Of a DNA stretch of 64,000 bases, positions 11,125 to 21,342 are shown piece after piece. The position numbers were made by a program, and so were the translations under genes. Location of the stretch: assembly GCF_945859705.1 (NCBI RefSeq), contig NC_079137.1:37755554-37819553 (forward strand), read 5' to 3'. The notes under the pieces were generated by a model. That model worked only from the letters and a program-made list of their open reading frames with translations, was not told the origin of the DNA and did no database searches. The stretch is from Episyrphus balteatus. Taxonomy: Eukaryota > Arthropoda > Insecta > Diptera > Syrphidae. The stretch's first letter is position 1. Every line of letters begins with the position of its first letter.

Positions 11125-12415
11125 CCTTGAATATGAACTCTTTGAACCCCAAATATTGAATTTGCTCATAACTTGACAGCAGCGCCACGTACCAGGTCCA
11201 ACAGGGGCGTACACACCATTGGGGCAAGTGGGGCGGTGCGTGCCCCGGGGCCCCCAACACGCCAGGGCCTCGTAAGGAGACAATGCAAAAAGATAAGATA
11301 CTTGACATGAATCACTTCGGGCACAAGAGAGACACATTATATTTTTTAGTGAATTGGTAGCCAGTCACATAATATTTCATCTAAAAAAAAAAAGTATTAC
11401 CTTAGGGGTCTCAAAAAAAAAATTGCTTTTTTGAAAGAAAAATTACATATTATCTTGGGGCCCCAAAAAATATTACTTACATTATTTTAGCGCCCAACAA
11501 ATGATAGGTACATCAGGAGCCCCAAAAAAAATAAGTGGGCGTATACGTCCTTTTTTATTTGTTCTTATTTTCTATATCAAAGGGGCCCCAAAAATGTAGT
11601 CTTCCCCCGGGGCCCCGACAACTCAACGTACGCCCCTGGGTCCAACTTTGAAACAAAGCCTGTCTCGAATGAACCTTATCAAACGCAAAAAATTTCATAA
11701 AAGTCTATACAGCCGTTCGGACTCCAAATATGGAATTTAACTATAACTTGACAACAGCGTCAAGTCTTTCTATATATAATTTGACAACAGCGTCCCCTAC
11801 CGCATACAGTTATAATTTACAAAACATGGACGGAACTTATCACACAAACGAACTTTCACAAAAATCTGTCAAGTCTTTCGGACTCCAAATATGAAATTTG
11901 TCTATAACTACTTCGGCAACAGCGCCACCTACCGGGTCCAATTTATGAAACAAAACATGTTTCGAATAAATTGTATCAGACACAAAAAGTATCACAAAAA
12001 TCAAAATATGTAATTTTCCTAGAACTTGACAACAGCGCCACTAACGACTGTCCAGTCGCTCGTTCAAAATATGCAATTTTCCTAAAACTTGACAACAGTG
12101 CCAACTACTGGGTCCAATCATGAAACAAAACTTGTCTCGAATGAACCTTGTCATAACACAAAATTTCACAAAAATCTGTCCAGTCATTCGACCCCACCTA
12201 TGGAATTTGCCTATAACTGGAAAACAGCGCCACCTATCGGATCAAATTATGAAACAAAACCTGTAACGGATAGACCTTATCAAATAAAGAAAATTTCACA
12301 AAAATCTGTTGTTATTCGACCCCAAATATGGAATTTGCCTATATCTTGACAGCAGCGCCACCTACCGGGTCCAATTATAAAACAAAACCTGTTTCGGATG
12401 GACCTTTTCACATAT
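11125..12415. repeat. Tandem array of ~130-bp units (interrupted)
   Basis: The unit contains ATGGAATTTGCCTATAACTT, GACAACAGCGCCACCTACCG, GGTCCAATTATGAAACAAAA and AATTTCACAAAAATCTGTC. Full units recur every 127-130 bp (for example GACA-CAGCGCCA at about 12218 and 12345); others are shortened. The array is cut by the hAT element at 11202-11638. Its last part resumes after the Tc1-like element, at about 14047-14130. It belongs to the Helitron; such elements often carry tandem repeats. Confidence 0.8.
11202..11638. mobile_element. hAT-like MITE, 437 bp (copy 1)
   Basis: The left end CAGGGGCGTAC and right end GTACGCCCCTG are inverted repeats. The flanking GGTCCAA at 11195-11201 and 11639-11645 is a target duplication (GGTCCAAC if one end base is shared, giving the 8 bp typical of hAT). 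The host is the tandem array, whose other units show the unoccupied GGGTCCAA site. The interior is rich in GGGGCCCC and CCCCAAAAAAATA blocks and codes for nothing. The same family recurs at 35312-36209. Confidence 0.85.
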
Positions 12416-12740
12416 ACACTGCCGGTCATCTGAATACGTCCACATTTTAGTTCATCTTATTTTTAGCCTGGCTTGGTATTTATTGCAATGGTACATCTTT
12501 TTTACATACGTAACGAGAGAACATCTTTATGCGCTTAGCTTAGGAGAAAAAAAATTGTCTTGGGACCTACCGTTCTTCTCAAACGGTAGCTAGACCAAAT
12601 CTATTCATAAAAACAAGCATATTTTTTAGCTCACCTGAATACGTTCATAAGCAAAAATGTTAATAAATGATGAGTTGCATGGGTCAGTTGGACTCAAAAT
12701 TGTGTCTGTCAATAAATCTGATTGTCTATAACCTGTAAGG

Positions 12741-12854
12741 ATGAAAACGGCTCGGGAAAAATCTTTAGGCGCGGAAAAAATGGCGAAAATAAAAGAAGTC
12801 TTTGAACTAGGCCGAAATCAACGATGCATTTTGACAAAAATTAACACAAGTTAA
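12741..12854 (+). pseudogene. Tc1-like transposase N-terminal fragment (left arm)
   Basis: The frame begins MKTAREKSLGAEKMAKIKEV, continues FELGRNQRCILTKINTS and stops after 37 residues. This resembles the first helix of the paired-like DNA-binding domain of Tc1 transposases. Downstream, other frames hold further traces up to about 13200: VEFATGDFSKDKNELS and a proline/glycine stretch resembling the DEKKFNLDGPDG-like segment of the family, broken by stops. Confidence 0.65.
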
Positions 12855-13608
12855 AATTTAGTATGCAGTTATTCGCAGAATATCCAAGGGTATAGAAAAA
12901 ACATTATACAGTCGAAGTTGCTTAGCCACAACATTGGCCGATAGATGTACAATGATCTGAACAGCATGACTTCGCGCTAAAAATTAAGCTGAAAACCGGT
13001 ATGAAATGCAGTTTAACGACGGCAAAACGGGTTGTCAGAAATGGTTAACAATTGAGAAGAACAAAACTTCCCAAAAATTACCACTTTACAAACCAAGAAA
13101 AGAAACTCGCCTCCATTAAAAAAAAAAAAAATGTCCTGAAAGTCGAATTTGCAACCGGTGATTTTTCAAAGGATAAAAATGAATTAAGTTGACCCTGAGG
13201 GCTAAATTTCTTTTTTATGACCTTCGTAGAGAGAAGGATTATTTTAAGTTGTCTGCATAACTGTGAAGGCAGTGTCATTAAGTGCAAAGCTGTTTCCTTC
13301 TACAAAACTTTCGATCTGCAATTTCTAACACATTTTTTTTTTACGATTGGAGGTGAATTTCTTTTCGTGGTTTGTAAAGTGATAATTTTTGCGAAGATTT
13401 GTTCTTCTCAATTGTTTACCATTTCTGACAACCCGTTTTGCCGTCGTTAAACTGCATTTCATACCGGTTTTCAGCATAATTTTTAGCGCGAAGTCATGCT
13501 GTTCAGATCATTGCACATCTATCGGCCAATATTGTGGCTAAGCAACTTCGACTGTATAATGTTTTTTCTATACCCTTGGATATTGCGCGAATAACTGCGT
13601 ACTAAATT

Positions 13609-13722
13609 TTAACTTGTGTTAACTTTTGTCCCAATGCATCGTTGATTTCGGCCTAGTTCAAAGACTTCTTTTATTTTCGCCATTTTTTCCGCGCCTAGAG
13701 ATTTTTCCCGAGCCGTTTTCAT
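13609..13722 (-). pseudogene. Tc1-like transposase N-terminal fragment (right arm)
   Basis: The mirror image of the fragment at 12741-12854, with the start codon at 13722 and a few substitutions. It diverges from the left arm only beyond about 13336. It is non-functional. Confidence 0.6.
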
Positions 13723-14135
13723 CCTTACAGGTTATAGACAATCAGATTTATTGACAGACACAATTTTGAGTCCAACTGACCCATGCAACTCATCATTTAT
13801 TAACATTTTTGCTTATGAACGTATTCAGGTGAGCTAAAAAATATGCTTGTTTTTATGAATAGATTTGGTCTAGCTACCGTTTGAGAAGAACGGTAGGTCC
13901 CAGGACAATTTTTTTTCTCCTAAGCTAAGCGCATAAAGATGTTCTCTCGTTACGTATGTAAAAAAGATGTACCATTGCAATAAATACCAAGCCAGGCTAA
14001 AAATAAGACGAACTAAAATGTGGACGTATTCAAGTGACCGGCAGTGTATTTCACACAAAATTTCAGAAAAATCTGTCTAGTCGTTTAGGAGTAGGGCCAC
14101 AAACAAACGCACAGGAGAAATATATATATTATGTA

Positions 14136-14290
14136 GATACAAACCATAACTCTGATTGATGTGCCAATGCTTTACTTATTTGTCCTCAATGAAAATCAGA
14201 GATATACATTTTATCTACATTTTACAGTCCATATGTGGATTTAATATCACAAGACGAATAATTATTTGTTTCACTCAAAATCAGACTTTT
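14136..14290 (-). pseudogene. Helitron helicase relic
   Basis: On the minus strand AAAGCATTGGCAC is followed directly by ATCAATCAGAGTTATGG and TTTGTAT. In the Helitron at 5584 these same blocks are separated by about 150 bp (6097 and 6258). The copy is therefore an internally deleted helicase segment. Confidence 0.6.
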
Positions 14291-14530
14291 TTAATTATTT
14301 TGAAAGCTTTACAAATTAAGCTTAGTTTAAATTTTTAAAAAGCGAGAGTGGTTTTTTACTCGTACATATTGACAGCTATGTAAAGATGCGAGAAAAGGTA
14401 TTATTTTTTTGATACAAACCATCTACATATTAATACCTTTCAAACAAAAAAAAAAATTACCAAAATCGGACCAGCCAAACGCGAGTTTATCGGCCACACA
14501 CACTAAACGAACTCATTTTTATATATAAGA

Positions 14531-15118
14531 TTTATACAAAAAATAGGTACTTATATTAAAAATGTAACGGCAACACTTACAGTTATGAAGGATACCTTTT
14601 AGAAATTTTAATGTTATTTTAATGAATTGTTTTCGAAATAATCGATATCTAAGTCAAAATTTGGGAAAATTTTTGGCATTAGGAAATTTGCCCATATGTT
14701 TCTATTTTTGGGATTATTTTTTTAAAAAGAGAAAAATGATGTACTAGAGGAAGAAAGATATAATTATATTTTCAATCTAAAAAGTCTTTGCAAGTTTTCT
14801 GTCCGACAAGTCGTCCTCGAGAAATTAAGGCTAATGCGTGTTTCAAAATGGCGGACGCCTCACAAGACCAAACAATACGCAAAATGAGATTTGTACTCAA
14901 GATAAACCCCTGACGTCAAAACTTTCTTCGGTTCCCCTGCATTTGACTCCTTATTGACTGAACTAATTGTTAAAAATAAAATATTGTATGAGTAGGTATA
15001 AGAAGTTTATCTTTCTGTCTTTAATATTTAAATAGCCATTTTAGGCATAGTCATTTTAGGCATTTTCCTTTGGTTTTTGAATTAAACGATATCATAAGAT
15101 TATTTAAATTATTTAAAG
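14531..15118. other. Spacer, no gene seen
   Basis: No coding frame with recognisable content. TTTCAAAATGGCGGACGCC near 14843 is a local less AT-rich patch. Confidence 0.35.
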
Positions 15119-15270
15119 AATTCTGTCTGTCTGTCGGTCTTTATCTGGAGCTTCAGCTTAAGTCAGTGCAGTGGTTTACTTCATACTTGGTAGTATACAG
15201 TTATTGGTGATCCCATTAAGGGGAAATTTTGAAAATTTATATTTTGGACCAAAAATATTCCATATGACCA
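15119..15270 (+). repeat. Fragment of the GTCT-bearing dispersed element
   Basis: GAATTCTGTCTGTCTGTC is followed by TTATCTGGAGCTTCAGC and ACTTCATACTTGGTAG. The same order occurs, inverted, in the element at 53034-54005. It is an internal piece without either terminus. Confidence 0.6.
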
Positions 15271-15795
15271 AAATGGAAAAAAACTTGTTTTCTCAAAAAC
15301 TGCTTTAACGATTTTAATTTAAGAAAACATAATGCAACAGGCCAGGTAGTATTTTTAAAATAAAAAAAAAAAAATACATTTTTTAAATCGTAAATAACGG
15401 TACTTTTCATAGGATCTGGTTCTTGATTTCTGACTTTTTCATAAACGAGATGAGCGATTTCAACAAATTTTTTCTTACAAACACATTGTTTTAGCCTCAA
15501 TATAAAAATTAAGACAAAATTTTCAAAAAAAAAATTTTTTGGGTTTTTGAAAAATGTTTCAAAATTTTTGTTGGAAAAATCAATTTTTTGAAAGTGGACA
15601 AATGAATTTCATTTAAACTTTGTTCTTATGTGTAAATTAATATTTTCTTTTTAATAGCATACCAAATTGTGTCTTGAAATTTTTTTTAAAATTTTATATA
15701 AAAGAAACTAAGGATTTTGATTGACTGTTTTAAAAATCATTAAAAAAAAATAGCATTTAATTAATTAATTTAATTAATTTTTTATTTCTTAAGTT
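15271..15795. other. AT-rich spacer
   Basis: Poly-A, poly-T and AATTA-rich sequence (TTAATTAATTTAATTAATT near 15760). No gene or paired repeat seen. Confidence 0.35.
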
Positions 15796-15798
15796 TAA

Positions 15799-15960
15799 AG
15801 GCTTGGCCACACTGGAGGGTAAACGGTAGCGGTACGGGTAGCGGTGAGGGTACTTGTATGAAAAAAATTGCAAACTGACACATCAACGTTCAGGTGTGGA
15901 ATTTTTTTAGTACAAATATCGTTACCGCTATACCGCATACCCTCCGGTGTGGCCAAGCCT
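15799..15960. mobile_element. PIF/Harbinger-like MITE, 162 bp
   Basis: The ends AGGCTTGGCCACACTGGAGG and CCGGTGTGGCCAAGCCT are inverted (22 of 23 over the full TIR). TAA flanks both sides (15796-15798 and 15961-15963). A 3-bp TWA duplication is the habit of PIF/Harbinger elements; assignment to that group is by inference. Non-coding. Confidence 0.78.
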
Positions 15961-15963
15961 TAA

Positions 15964-17455
15964 TGTTTTCCTATATCTTAATCGGTTTAAATGTTTTACT
16001 ATAAAAAAGAAAAAGTTTTAACTTTTAACTTTTCACATGACGATTTGATGAAAAATCACAAAATTTAACGTAACATTTCGGATTTTCAACCGAATTTGCT
16101 CATACTTATAGACATGATCGATCATATTTTATATTAAAAGTGGATTTTCAGTTTTATACAACATACGTAGTACAAAAACGGTCTTTCCCTATTTTGTTTG
16201 CTCTATTTTTTTTTTTTTTTATTATTTTAATACCTTACTTCTGTTTAATATAAAATGATGAATCCAAAGTAAATAAGTCATTAAAGCTTAAACATTCATG
16301 TTTCATTTCAGAAAAGGACACTTAGACTCGTTTGCTGAATCGAAACTTAAGCATTTAAGTTCTACATAAATCCTTATGTGACAGTTTAAGCAGAGGAAAT
16401 AGTAGGGAATAAGGGTTTATGTTCAACATAAATTATTTAAGTTTCGATGGCCCTTAGATAAAATCCGTCTTGAACAAAATACTGCCCTGAGAAATAAAAA
16501 TGGCACGATGTTCCAAAAGAAGCCCGCAGAAATCCAGGTCCAAAAACCTCCCACGAAAAATCTAACAATTCAAAATCCTGAAATATGCCGAAATTTTCTG
16601 AGGTCAGCGCGAACCTCCTCGTTCGATTTGAAGAAATCTTCAGATCAGATCAGATCAGATCAGAGATATATCACAAATACTTTAAATAGTGATATTACTC
16701 ATAAGTCATAATCATGTGTTATTTCCACATCGAAGAGCTAATTTTAAAGCTTCTCTAAAAGATTCATTTTTTTTTTTGTCATCGACCAAAGCTCAGTTAA
16801 TAATAGAAAAAACAGCTAGTTCATAAATCAACCACAAAACCACCACAAACCACACATAATAATACACAACCAAATCTCATAAATCATTCCAATAAATACA
16901 AATGTCATATAATTTTGACATTTGACACTTTAAAAACTTAATATATAGGCAAATTTCAAATAAACCACTCAAAAAACGATTAAAATTCAAATTAAAATAA
17001 CACCACAACATTAAATCAATTAGAAGATGAAATTATTATCCTAGAAAATCCCAGATGGCAATATCATAATTTTTTTGTTTTTATTTGATTTGTTAATCGT
17101 TCAATGCCTTCCACTCGATGAAATTTAAATGACTAATCAACATAAAGAAAACACACAGAAATTAATTTGACACTCGGTAAATCAAAAATTCATTATCACA
17201 CACATCCAAGAAAATATGGAACCACATAAAATTCAAGAATTTGTTGACAAAATACGCGGTCGGATTTGACATATTTATATCCTCCCACGATTTGAAAAAA
17301 TAAAACAAAAAAAATCTCGAATTTTCTTGAGTTAATTGAAGAAGATTATGTGGTTTTTTGGTAGAAGGATGGTGATGATGATTATTTCCGTCCATAAGAA
17401 AGAGATAGGGAACATTGGATACCTACTTCAGATTTCAATTTTTTTTTTTTTTTGA
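15964..17455. other. AT-rich region, no gene recognised
   Basis: Contains a weak inverted repeat at about 16335-16455 (ATCGAAACTTAA facing TTAAGTTTCGAT) and a microsatellite at 16641. From 16780 to 17060 the sequence is A/C-rich (CACCACAAACCACAC). No protein-like frame. Confidence 0.35.
16641..16664. repeat. Microsatellite (CAGAT)n
   Basis: About five consecutive copies of CAGAT. Confidence 0.9.
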
Positions 17456-17815
17456 ATATTTCTTCCGGAAATATCTGTATGACGTCACAGCTGGTAGGAA
17501 AATTAATCGAAAAGAGCTGAAACATTTGGTAGCTGGGTGGGAGGAAATGGCACAGCGCAGCGTGTGGTTCAGATAAATTATAATTTTAGTCAGGAACACG
17601 ACACTAATGGGTTGGGGGTGTTTATTGTGGCAAATATGACAGGTAGGCAAAATGGAATGGCCTTGTGGCCACAACATTTTGATAAATTGTTTTTGAACAA
17701 TCTGGGCACACGCATTTACCACACCGCACCGACCTGCCAATTGGTCGGATGGGGGTACCATTGACATTGATATGGGGATGGGGTTTTACTACACCCGCAT
17801 TTCTTTTCATGTGAG
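17456..17815. promoter_or_regulatory. Candidate regulatory cluster
   Basis: Within 31 bp lie three perfect palindromes: TTCCGGAA (17463-17470, ETS-like), TGACGTCA (17480-17487, the CRE consensus bound by CREB/ATF) and CAGCTG (17488-17493, an E-box). The next 300 bp are less AT-rich than the surroundings, with GGTGGGAGG, GGGTTGGGGGTG and TGGGGATGGGG. No transcript start or coding exon can be shown. It could equally be part of an unrecognised repeat. Confidence 0.25.
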
Positions 17816-18619
17816 GGATTTAAATTAAGATATAAATAAAGAATATCACTGGATTTGGAAAATATTACAAATAGATAAAAGTCTTTTGAGGAATTCCTAT
17901 AAGGTAAAGCCAGTTCTCATAAGCTTTTGAATTAGAGATACCAACGATATCTCAATTTGTTATAGTATATTTTATATATTAGTCAATTACCAACTGCTCA
18001 AAGAAGAAGAACTGCATCCTTTTTTTAATCAATTTGGTTTGGCTAATGGAAGACATCTGACAGATTTGCCTTTTGTCAATAATGGAAATGATGTTAAGTA
18101 AGCAGTTGATGTTATTTAACAGGCTTGGTCAAAATTAGAAAGTGAATTAAAGTTCAAAATCATCGAAAATATGAAAATCGCTCTTCATTGCAACACTTCA
18201 CCTTTTTGGTCTTCATGATTTTTTTCCCTAGGAAAACAAAGTAAGGAATTAAATTTTTTATAACATGATATGAAATTGATCAAATTGAAAGTCCTCATCC
18301 AAAAAATACAGTTAAATATATAAACAATCAACATTTTCGTCCCTTTGTTAAACCTTCAGTTAGGTGATTTTTTTTCAGTGCAAGAATTGTCATTAACACA
18401 CTTATTCTCAAAATATAATATTTTCCTTAGTTTAAAATTGTAATTAAAAAATGCCCTTCAAAATCAAAATTTACTATCCATGTATTTGAAAACAATTTCT
18501 AAAAGTTCCTTTCCTTAAAAAATAATACCAGCAGTGGAAATGGAGAGCCATCTCAATAATTTGAAGCCAGTTAAAAACAGATAATAGGGGCGGACCATAA
18601 TTTTGCTAATTTTACTTGG
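17816..18619. other. Spacer, no gene seen
   Basis: AT-rich without recognisable coding or repeat structure, up to the duplicated GTTATACA at 18620. Confidence 0.35.
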
Positions 18620-19023
18620 GTTATACATACGGTCAGAGCCGGTTTTAGGGGGGGGGCAGCCTGGGCCGTCGCCCAGGGGCGCAAGAATTGAGGGGCGCCG
18701 CAGGCGCCCCGAACTTTTATAAAAGTTATATAAATTACGAAGTCTTTCCAATCGATGTTTTATTTCTTTTTCTATTTTACATTTTCAACGGCGCTCGTAT
18801 TGTTTGTCCTAAACTTTTTGAAGAATGAAGGCGCCCCCCAATTTTGGGTTAATTTATTTAGCTTCCGGAAGGACAATGGTGTCCAAAATCTTCGTTCATC
18901 TTTGAAGAACAAGGCGCCCCAATTTCTTTTGAAAGACTAAAGCAATCCTAATATTCCTCCTACCAATTTAATTTTTGCAAAGGTGCCCCTATAATAATGA
19001 ATAAGGAAAGAGAAGGGAGACGG

Positions 19024-19145
19024 ACAGAATCCCGAAATTAAAAATCCAGAAAGCCCAAAATCCAGAAAACCCTTAATTCCGAAAACACAAAATCCCGAAA
19101 ACCCACAATCCCAAAATCCCGAAAACCCAAAATCCAGAAATGCCA
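19024..19145. repeat. Minisatellite, AAAATCC/GAAAACCC type
   Basis: Alternating short blocks such as AAAATCCCGAAAACCC and AAAATCCAGAAA recur about ten times with small changes. The unit is roughly 9-18 bp. Confidence 0.8.
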
Positions 19146-19229
19146 AAAATTGACAGCTTCTCCATTTCTCATAAAAACTACGTTTGTGTGTGAGAATAAA
19201 AAAATAGGTCTATTCGTTGTACCCCCCTC

Positions 19230-19417
19230 CAGGGCACTCTAAGTCATTTCAATTAACTGTGAAAAAAATCAGAGTTTCTCGGGTTTTCATTTTACATCGA
19301 ACACCTCAGAGCTTTAGTTTCATCAGCGAACATCGAACACAGAGGAAATAACTCTGGTTGAAAAAGGAGCTACAAAAAACGCTTGACAACGAATTCGGAG
19401 CGACCCAGAGTGCCCTA
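19230..19417. repeat. Short inverted-repeat element
   Basis: CAGGGCACTCTAAGTC on the left faces CCCAGAGTGCCCTAG on the right, ~188 bp in all. It may be a small MITE, but no flanking duplication was found. Confidence 0.4.
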
Positions 19418-20968
19418 GAGCTCACAACGAACAAACCTTATACTTATAAAGGTATGTTGTTTTCGATTGGCCGTCCGGAAGCGCCTGGAATCATTAAGAA
19501 GCGTGCTGCAAGTTTTTTTATTCTCCTAGTGAAAAAACAAAAACAAAATATTTGATTTTTCACCAATACAGATATTAAATTTTAGAATTGGGTGGAAGCG
19601 ATTCAAAGTTTTTTATTGGATTTCATGAATGAGTGAATCATTTTTGAAAAAATATTGTTCAAATAAAACCAACTGTACCTAATCTTTAAATGTATTTAAA
19701 CAAAAAAGTCAGAGATAAAGGTAGTCTTGTCAATTGAGCCTAAATGACATGAATAATTAATTTTTTTTTTAAGTTAACCTTTTTAAGTTAATACACTGCA
19801 CATTTTTAATAAATGCATTAACAAGTATATGAGAGGTAAGACATAATCTGCTATTGCTTTTTTTCGTGATTTTAAAAAATTGTTTTTAGATGAATTTTTT
19901 TTTAGAGGCGCCACTTGCAATCTTGCCCAGGGGCGCCGGTAGTGCTTAAACTGGCACTGCATACGGTGACCATATTTCTAGAAGCGAAACCCGGGACAGA
20001 TAAAAATTGAAAATATTGATTTTTCACAAAAAAAAAATTAAAATTTTATTTTTTTAAAACTAGTTTTCATAATTTCCTTATTTTGATGTAATGATTTCTT
20101 AAACGATTTGATGGGAGCATTTTCATTGAAATCAAGAAAGCGGATTTATAATAGGTACCTACTGTTAATAACTTCTAAAAGAATATTTTGTCAATAAAAA
20201 AAAAACTTTTCCTGATATAGCTTTTCAACTCGACAAATACAAGCTGGAGCTAAAAAAATGACAAAAAAAATTTTAAAACTAAAGCCTAGTCTTGAAGTGA
20301 AACGAAAATTTTCATATAAAACCAGCACGACGAAATACGAAAATTTAGTTTTTCGATGCACATTCACGCAGCTTAACCACCGAAATTCTTTACTGTGCTA
20401 GAATATTTGGAAAGTTTTCAATCGTTTTTCACTGACATTTAACTGTCCAAGTAATTTTTCTTACTCTAAAAGAGTTTTTTTTTACTTTTAATAGTCCAGT
20501 AATTTTAGGTTTTATCTGCGGAAAAATTCCTACTGGGCTGAATTTTGGTATACAGCTTAATGACGGCTTTGTTATGAATATGTGAAAAATCGACATTGAT
20601 ATTGTATCCGCGTTAAGAGTTATAGGGGTCAAAAGGTCACGAAAAGTTTTTCGCAAATATCTCGCGACCTATTGATCGGAGGTCATCAAAGGTTATATAA
20701 AAATTGATGGTCGTGAAACTATCTACAACATATACCCAGCACATTTTTCTGTAAGATGAACCGTTTCGCGAGTAGAGCGCAGCGAAGGTGACTAGATAGC
20801 ACTCACATACGAAAAAATACATATTTTTGGTTTATTTTGCTTGATTTTTGAGGCTATGATGACTGGGCTATTAATTTAAATCAACCAAAGACTGTTTTTT
20901 CTTGTTTTCCGTACAAAGTTTTAAAATTTTGAATAAATAATCATTTTTATCAAAAAAAAAAAAACAAA

Positions 20969-21177
20969 ACCGACTTCCATGGATCGAAACTAGGTTTTAT
21001 GGTTTTCTCATAGATTCTATAGCCAGAACTGGACAACACTGCAAGCATTAGCTTTCCAATACAAAAGGAAATCAAAATTGGTTCACTCCGTCCAAAGTTA
21101 TGAGTTAACAAACATAAAAAAAAAAAAATAAAAAAAATACAGACGAATTGAATACCTCCTCCTTTTTGGAAGTCGGT
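20969..21177. mobile_element. MITE with ACCGACTTCC ends
   Basis: Begins ACCGACTTCCA and ends TGGAAGTCGGT (11-bp TIR), about 209 bp. It contains ATCGAAACTAGGTT, CAAAGTTATGAGTTAACAAA and CAGACGAATTGAATACCTCC. This kind of sequence recurs in many insect genomes as a small non-coding repeat; the superfamily is unclear because the poly-A flanks hide the target site. Confidence 0.6.
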
Positions 21178-21342
21178 AAAAAAAAAATCAGAAAATGTGC
21201 AAACACGGGACAATCACGGAACAAATTCCTAAATACGGGACAATTATACGTCCCGGGTTTCTTAAATAAAAACCCGGGACAAGCTGTTGAAATACGGGAC
21301 AGTCCCAGGTAAACCGGGACGGATGGTCACCGTAGTTATACA

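Larger units (their letters stand above)
12417..14046. mobile_element. Tc1-like element duplicated head to head
   Basis: It begins CACTGCCGGTCA and ends TGACCGGCAGTG, flanked by TA on both sides (12415-12416 and 14047-14048). The TA target is that of Tc1/mariner elements. About 12417-13131 is inverted at 13336-14046, so each arm carries the 5' part of the same transposon. Each arm starts with a relic of a transposase N-terminus, MKTAREKSLGAEKMAKIKEV. It landed in the Helitron's tandem array: ACCTTTTCACATA on the left joins TTTCACACAAAATTTCAG on the right. Confidence 0.85.
9506..14530 (-). mobile_element. Helitron with internal tandem array, 5 kb
   Basis: On the minus strand the 5' end is TCTTATATATAAAAATGAG (starting at 14530, preceded by A). 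The 3' end is GGGTCAGCTAG at 9506, followed by T. A 5-bp-stem hairpin, GCGGA-ACGAAG-TCCGC (518-533 of the 9-kb block), lies just before the CTAG, as expected of a Helitron 3' terminus. Its first ~250 bp nearly equal those of the Helitron at 5584. A short helicase relic lies at 14136-14290. Later insertions are a hAT element (11202-11638) and a Tc1-like duplex (12417-14046). Confidence 0.8.
18634..19959. mobile_element. hAT-like element, 1.3 kb, nested
   Basis: Starts CAGAGCCGGTTTTAG and ends CTTAAACTGGCACTG (imperfect TIRs). CATACGGT flanks both sides (18626-18633 and 19960-19967), an exact 8-bp target duplication. It inserted into the end of the element at 18628-21334. The subtermini share CCCAGGGGCGC and GGCGCCCC motifs. 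The interior has a minisatellite (19024-19145), an inverted repeat (19230-19417) and a fragment of the palindromic MITE family (19462). No transposase frame. Confidence 0.87.
18628..21334. mobile_element. hAT-like element with CCCGGGAC subtermini (host of an insertion)
   Basis: The ends are TACGGT...GACCAT and ATGGTCACCGTA. The left end is split after six bases by the element at 18634-19959; joined, it reads TACGGTGACCAT, an exact inverse of the right end. An 8-bp duplication, GTTATACA, flanks it (18620-18627 and 21335-21342). The subtermini hold repeated CGGGAC motifs (AACCCGGGACA; AATACGGGACA). A second, solo right end of the family is at 26893-26928. No transposase is visible. Confidence 0.85.

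Noticed and set aside
17435..17810. Three overlapping frames of 62-110 codons in a less AT-rich stretch
   Set aside because: They overlap on both strands, share no domain with known proteins, and the higher GC content alone lowers stop frequency.
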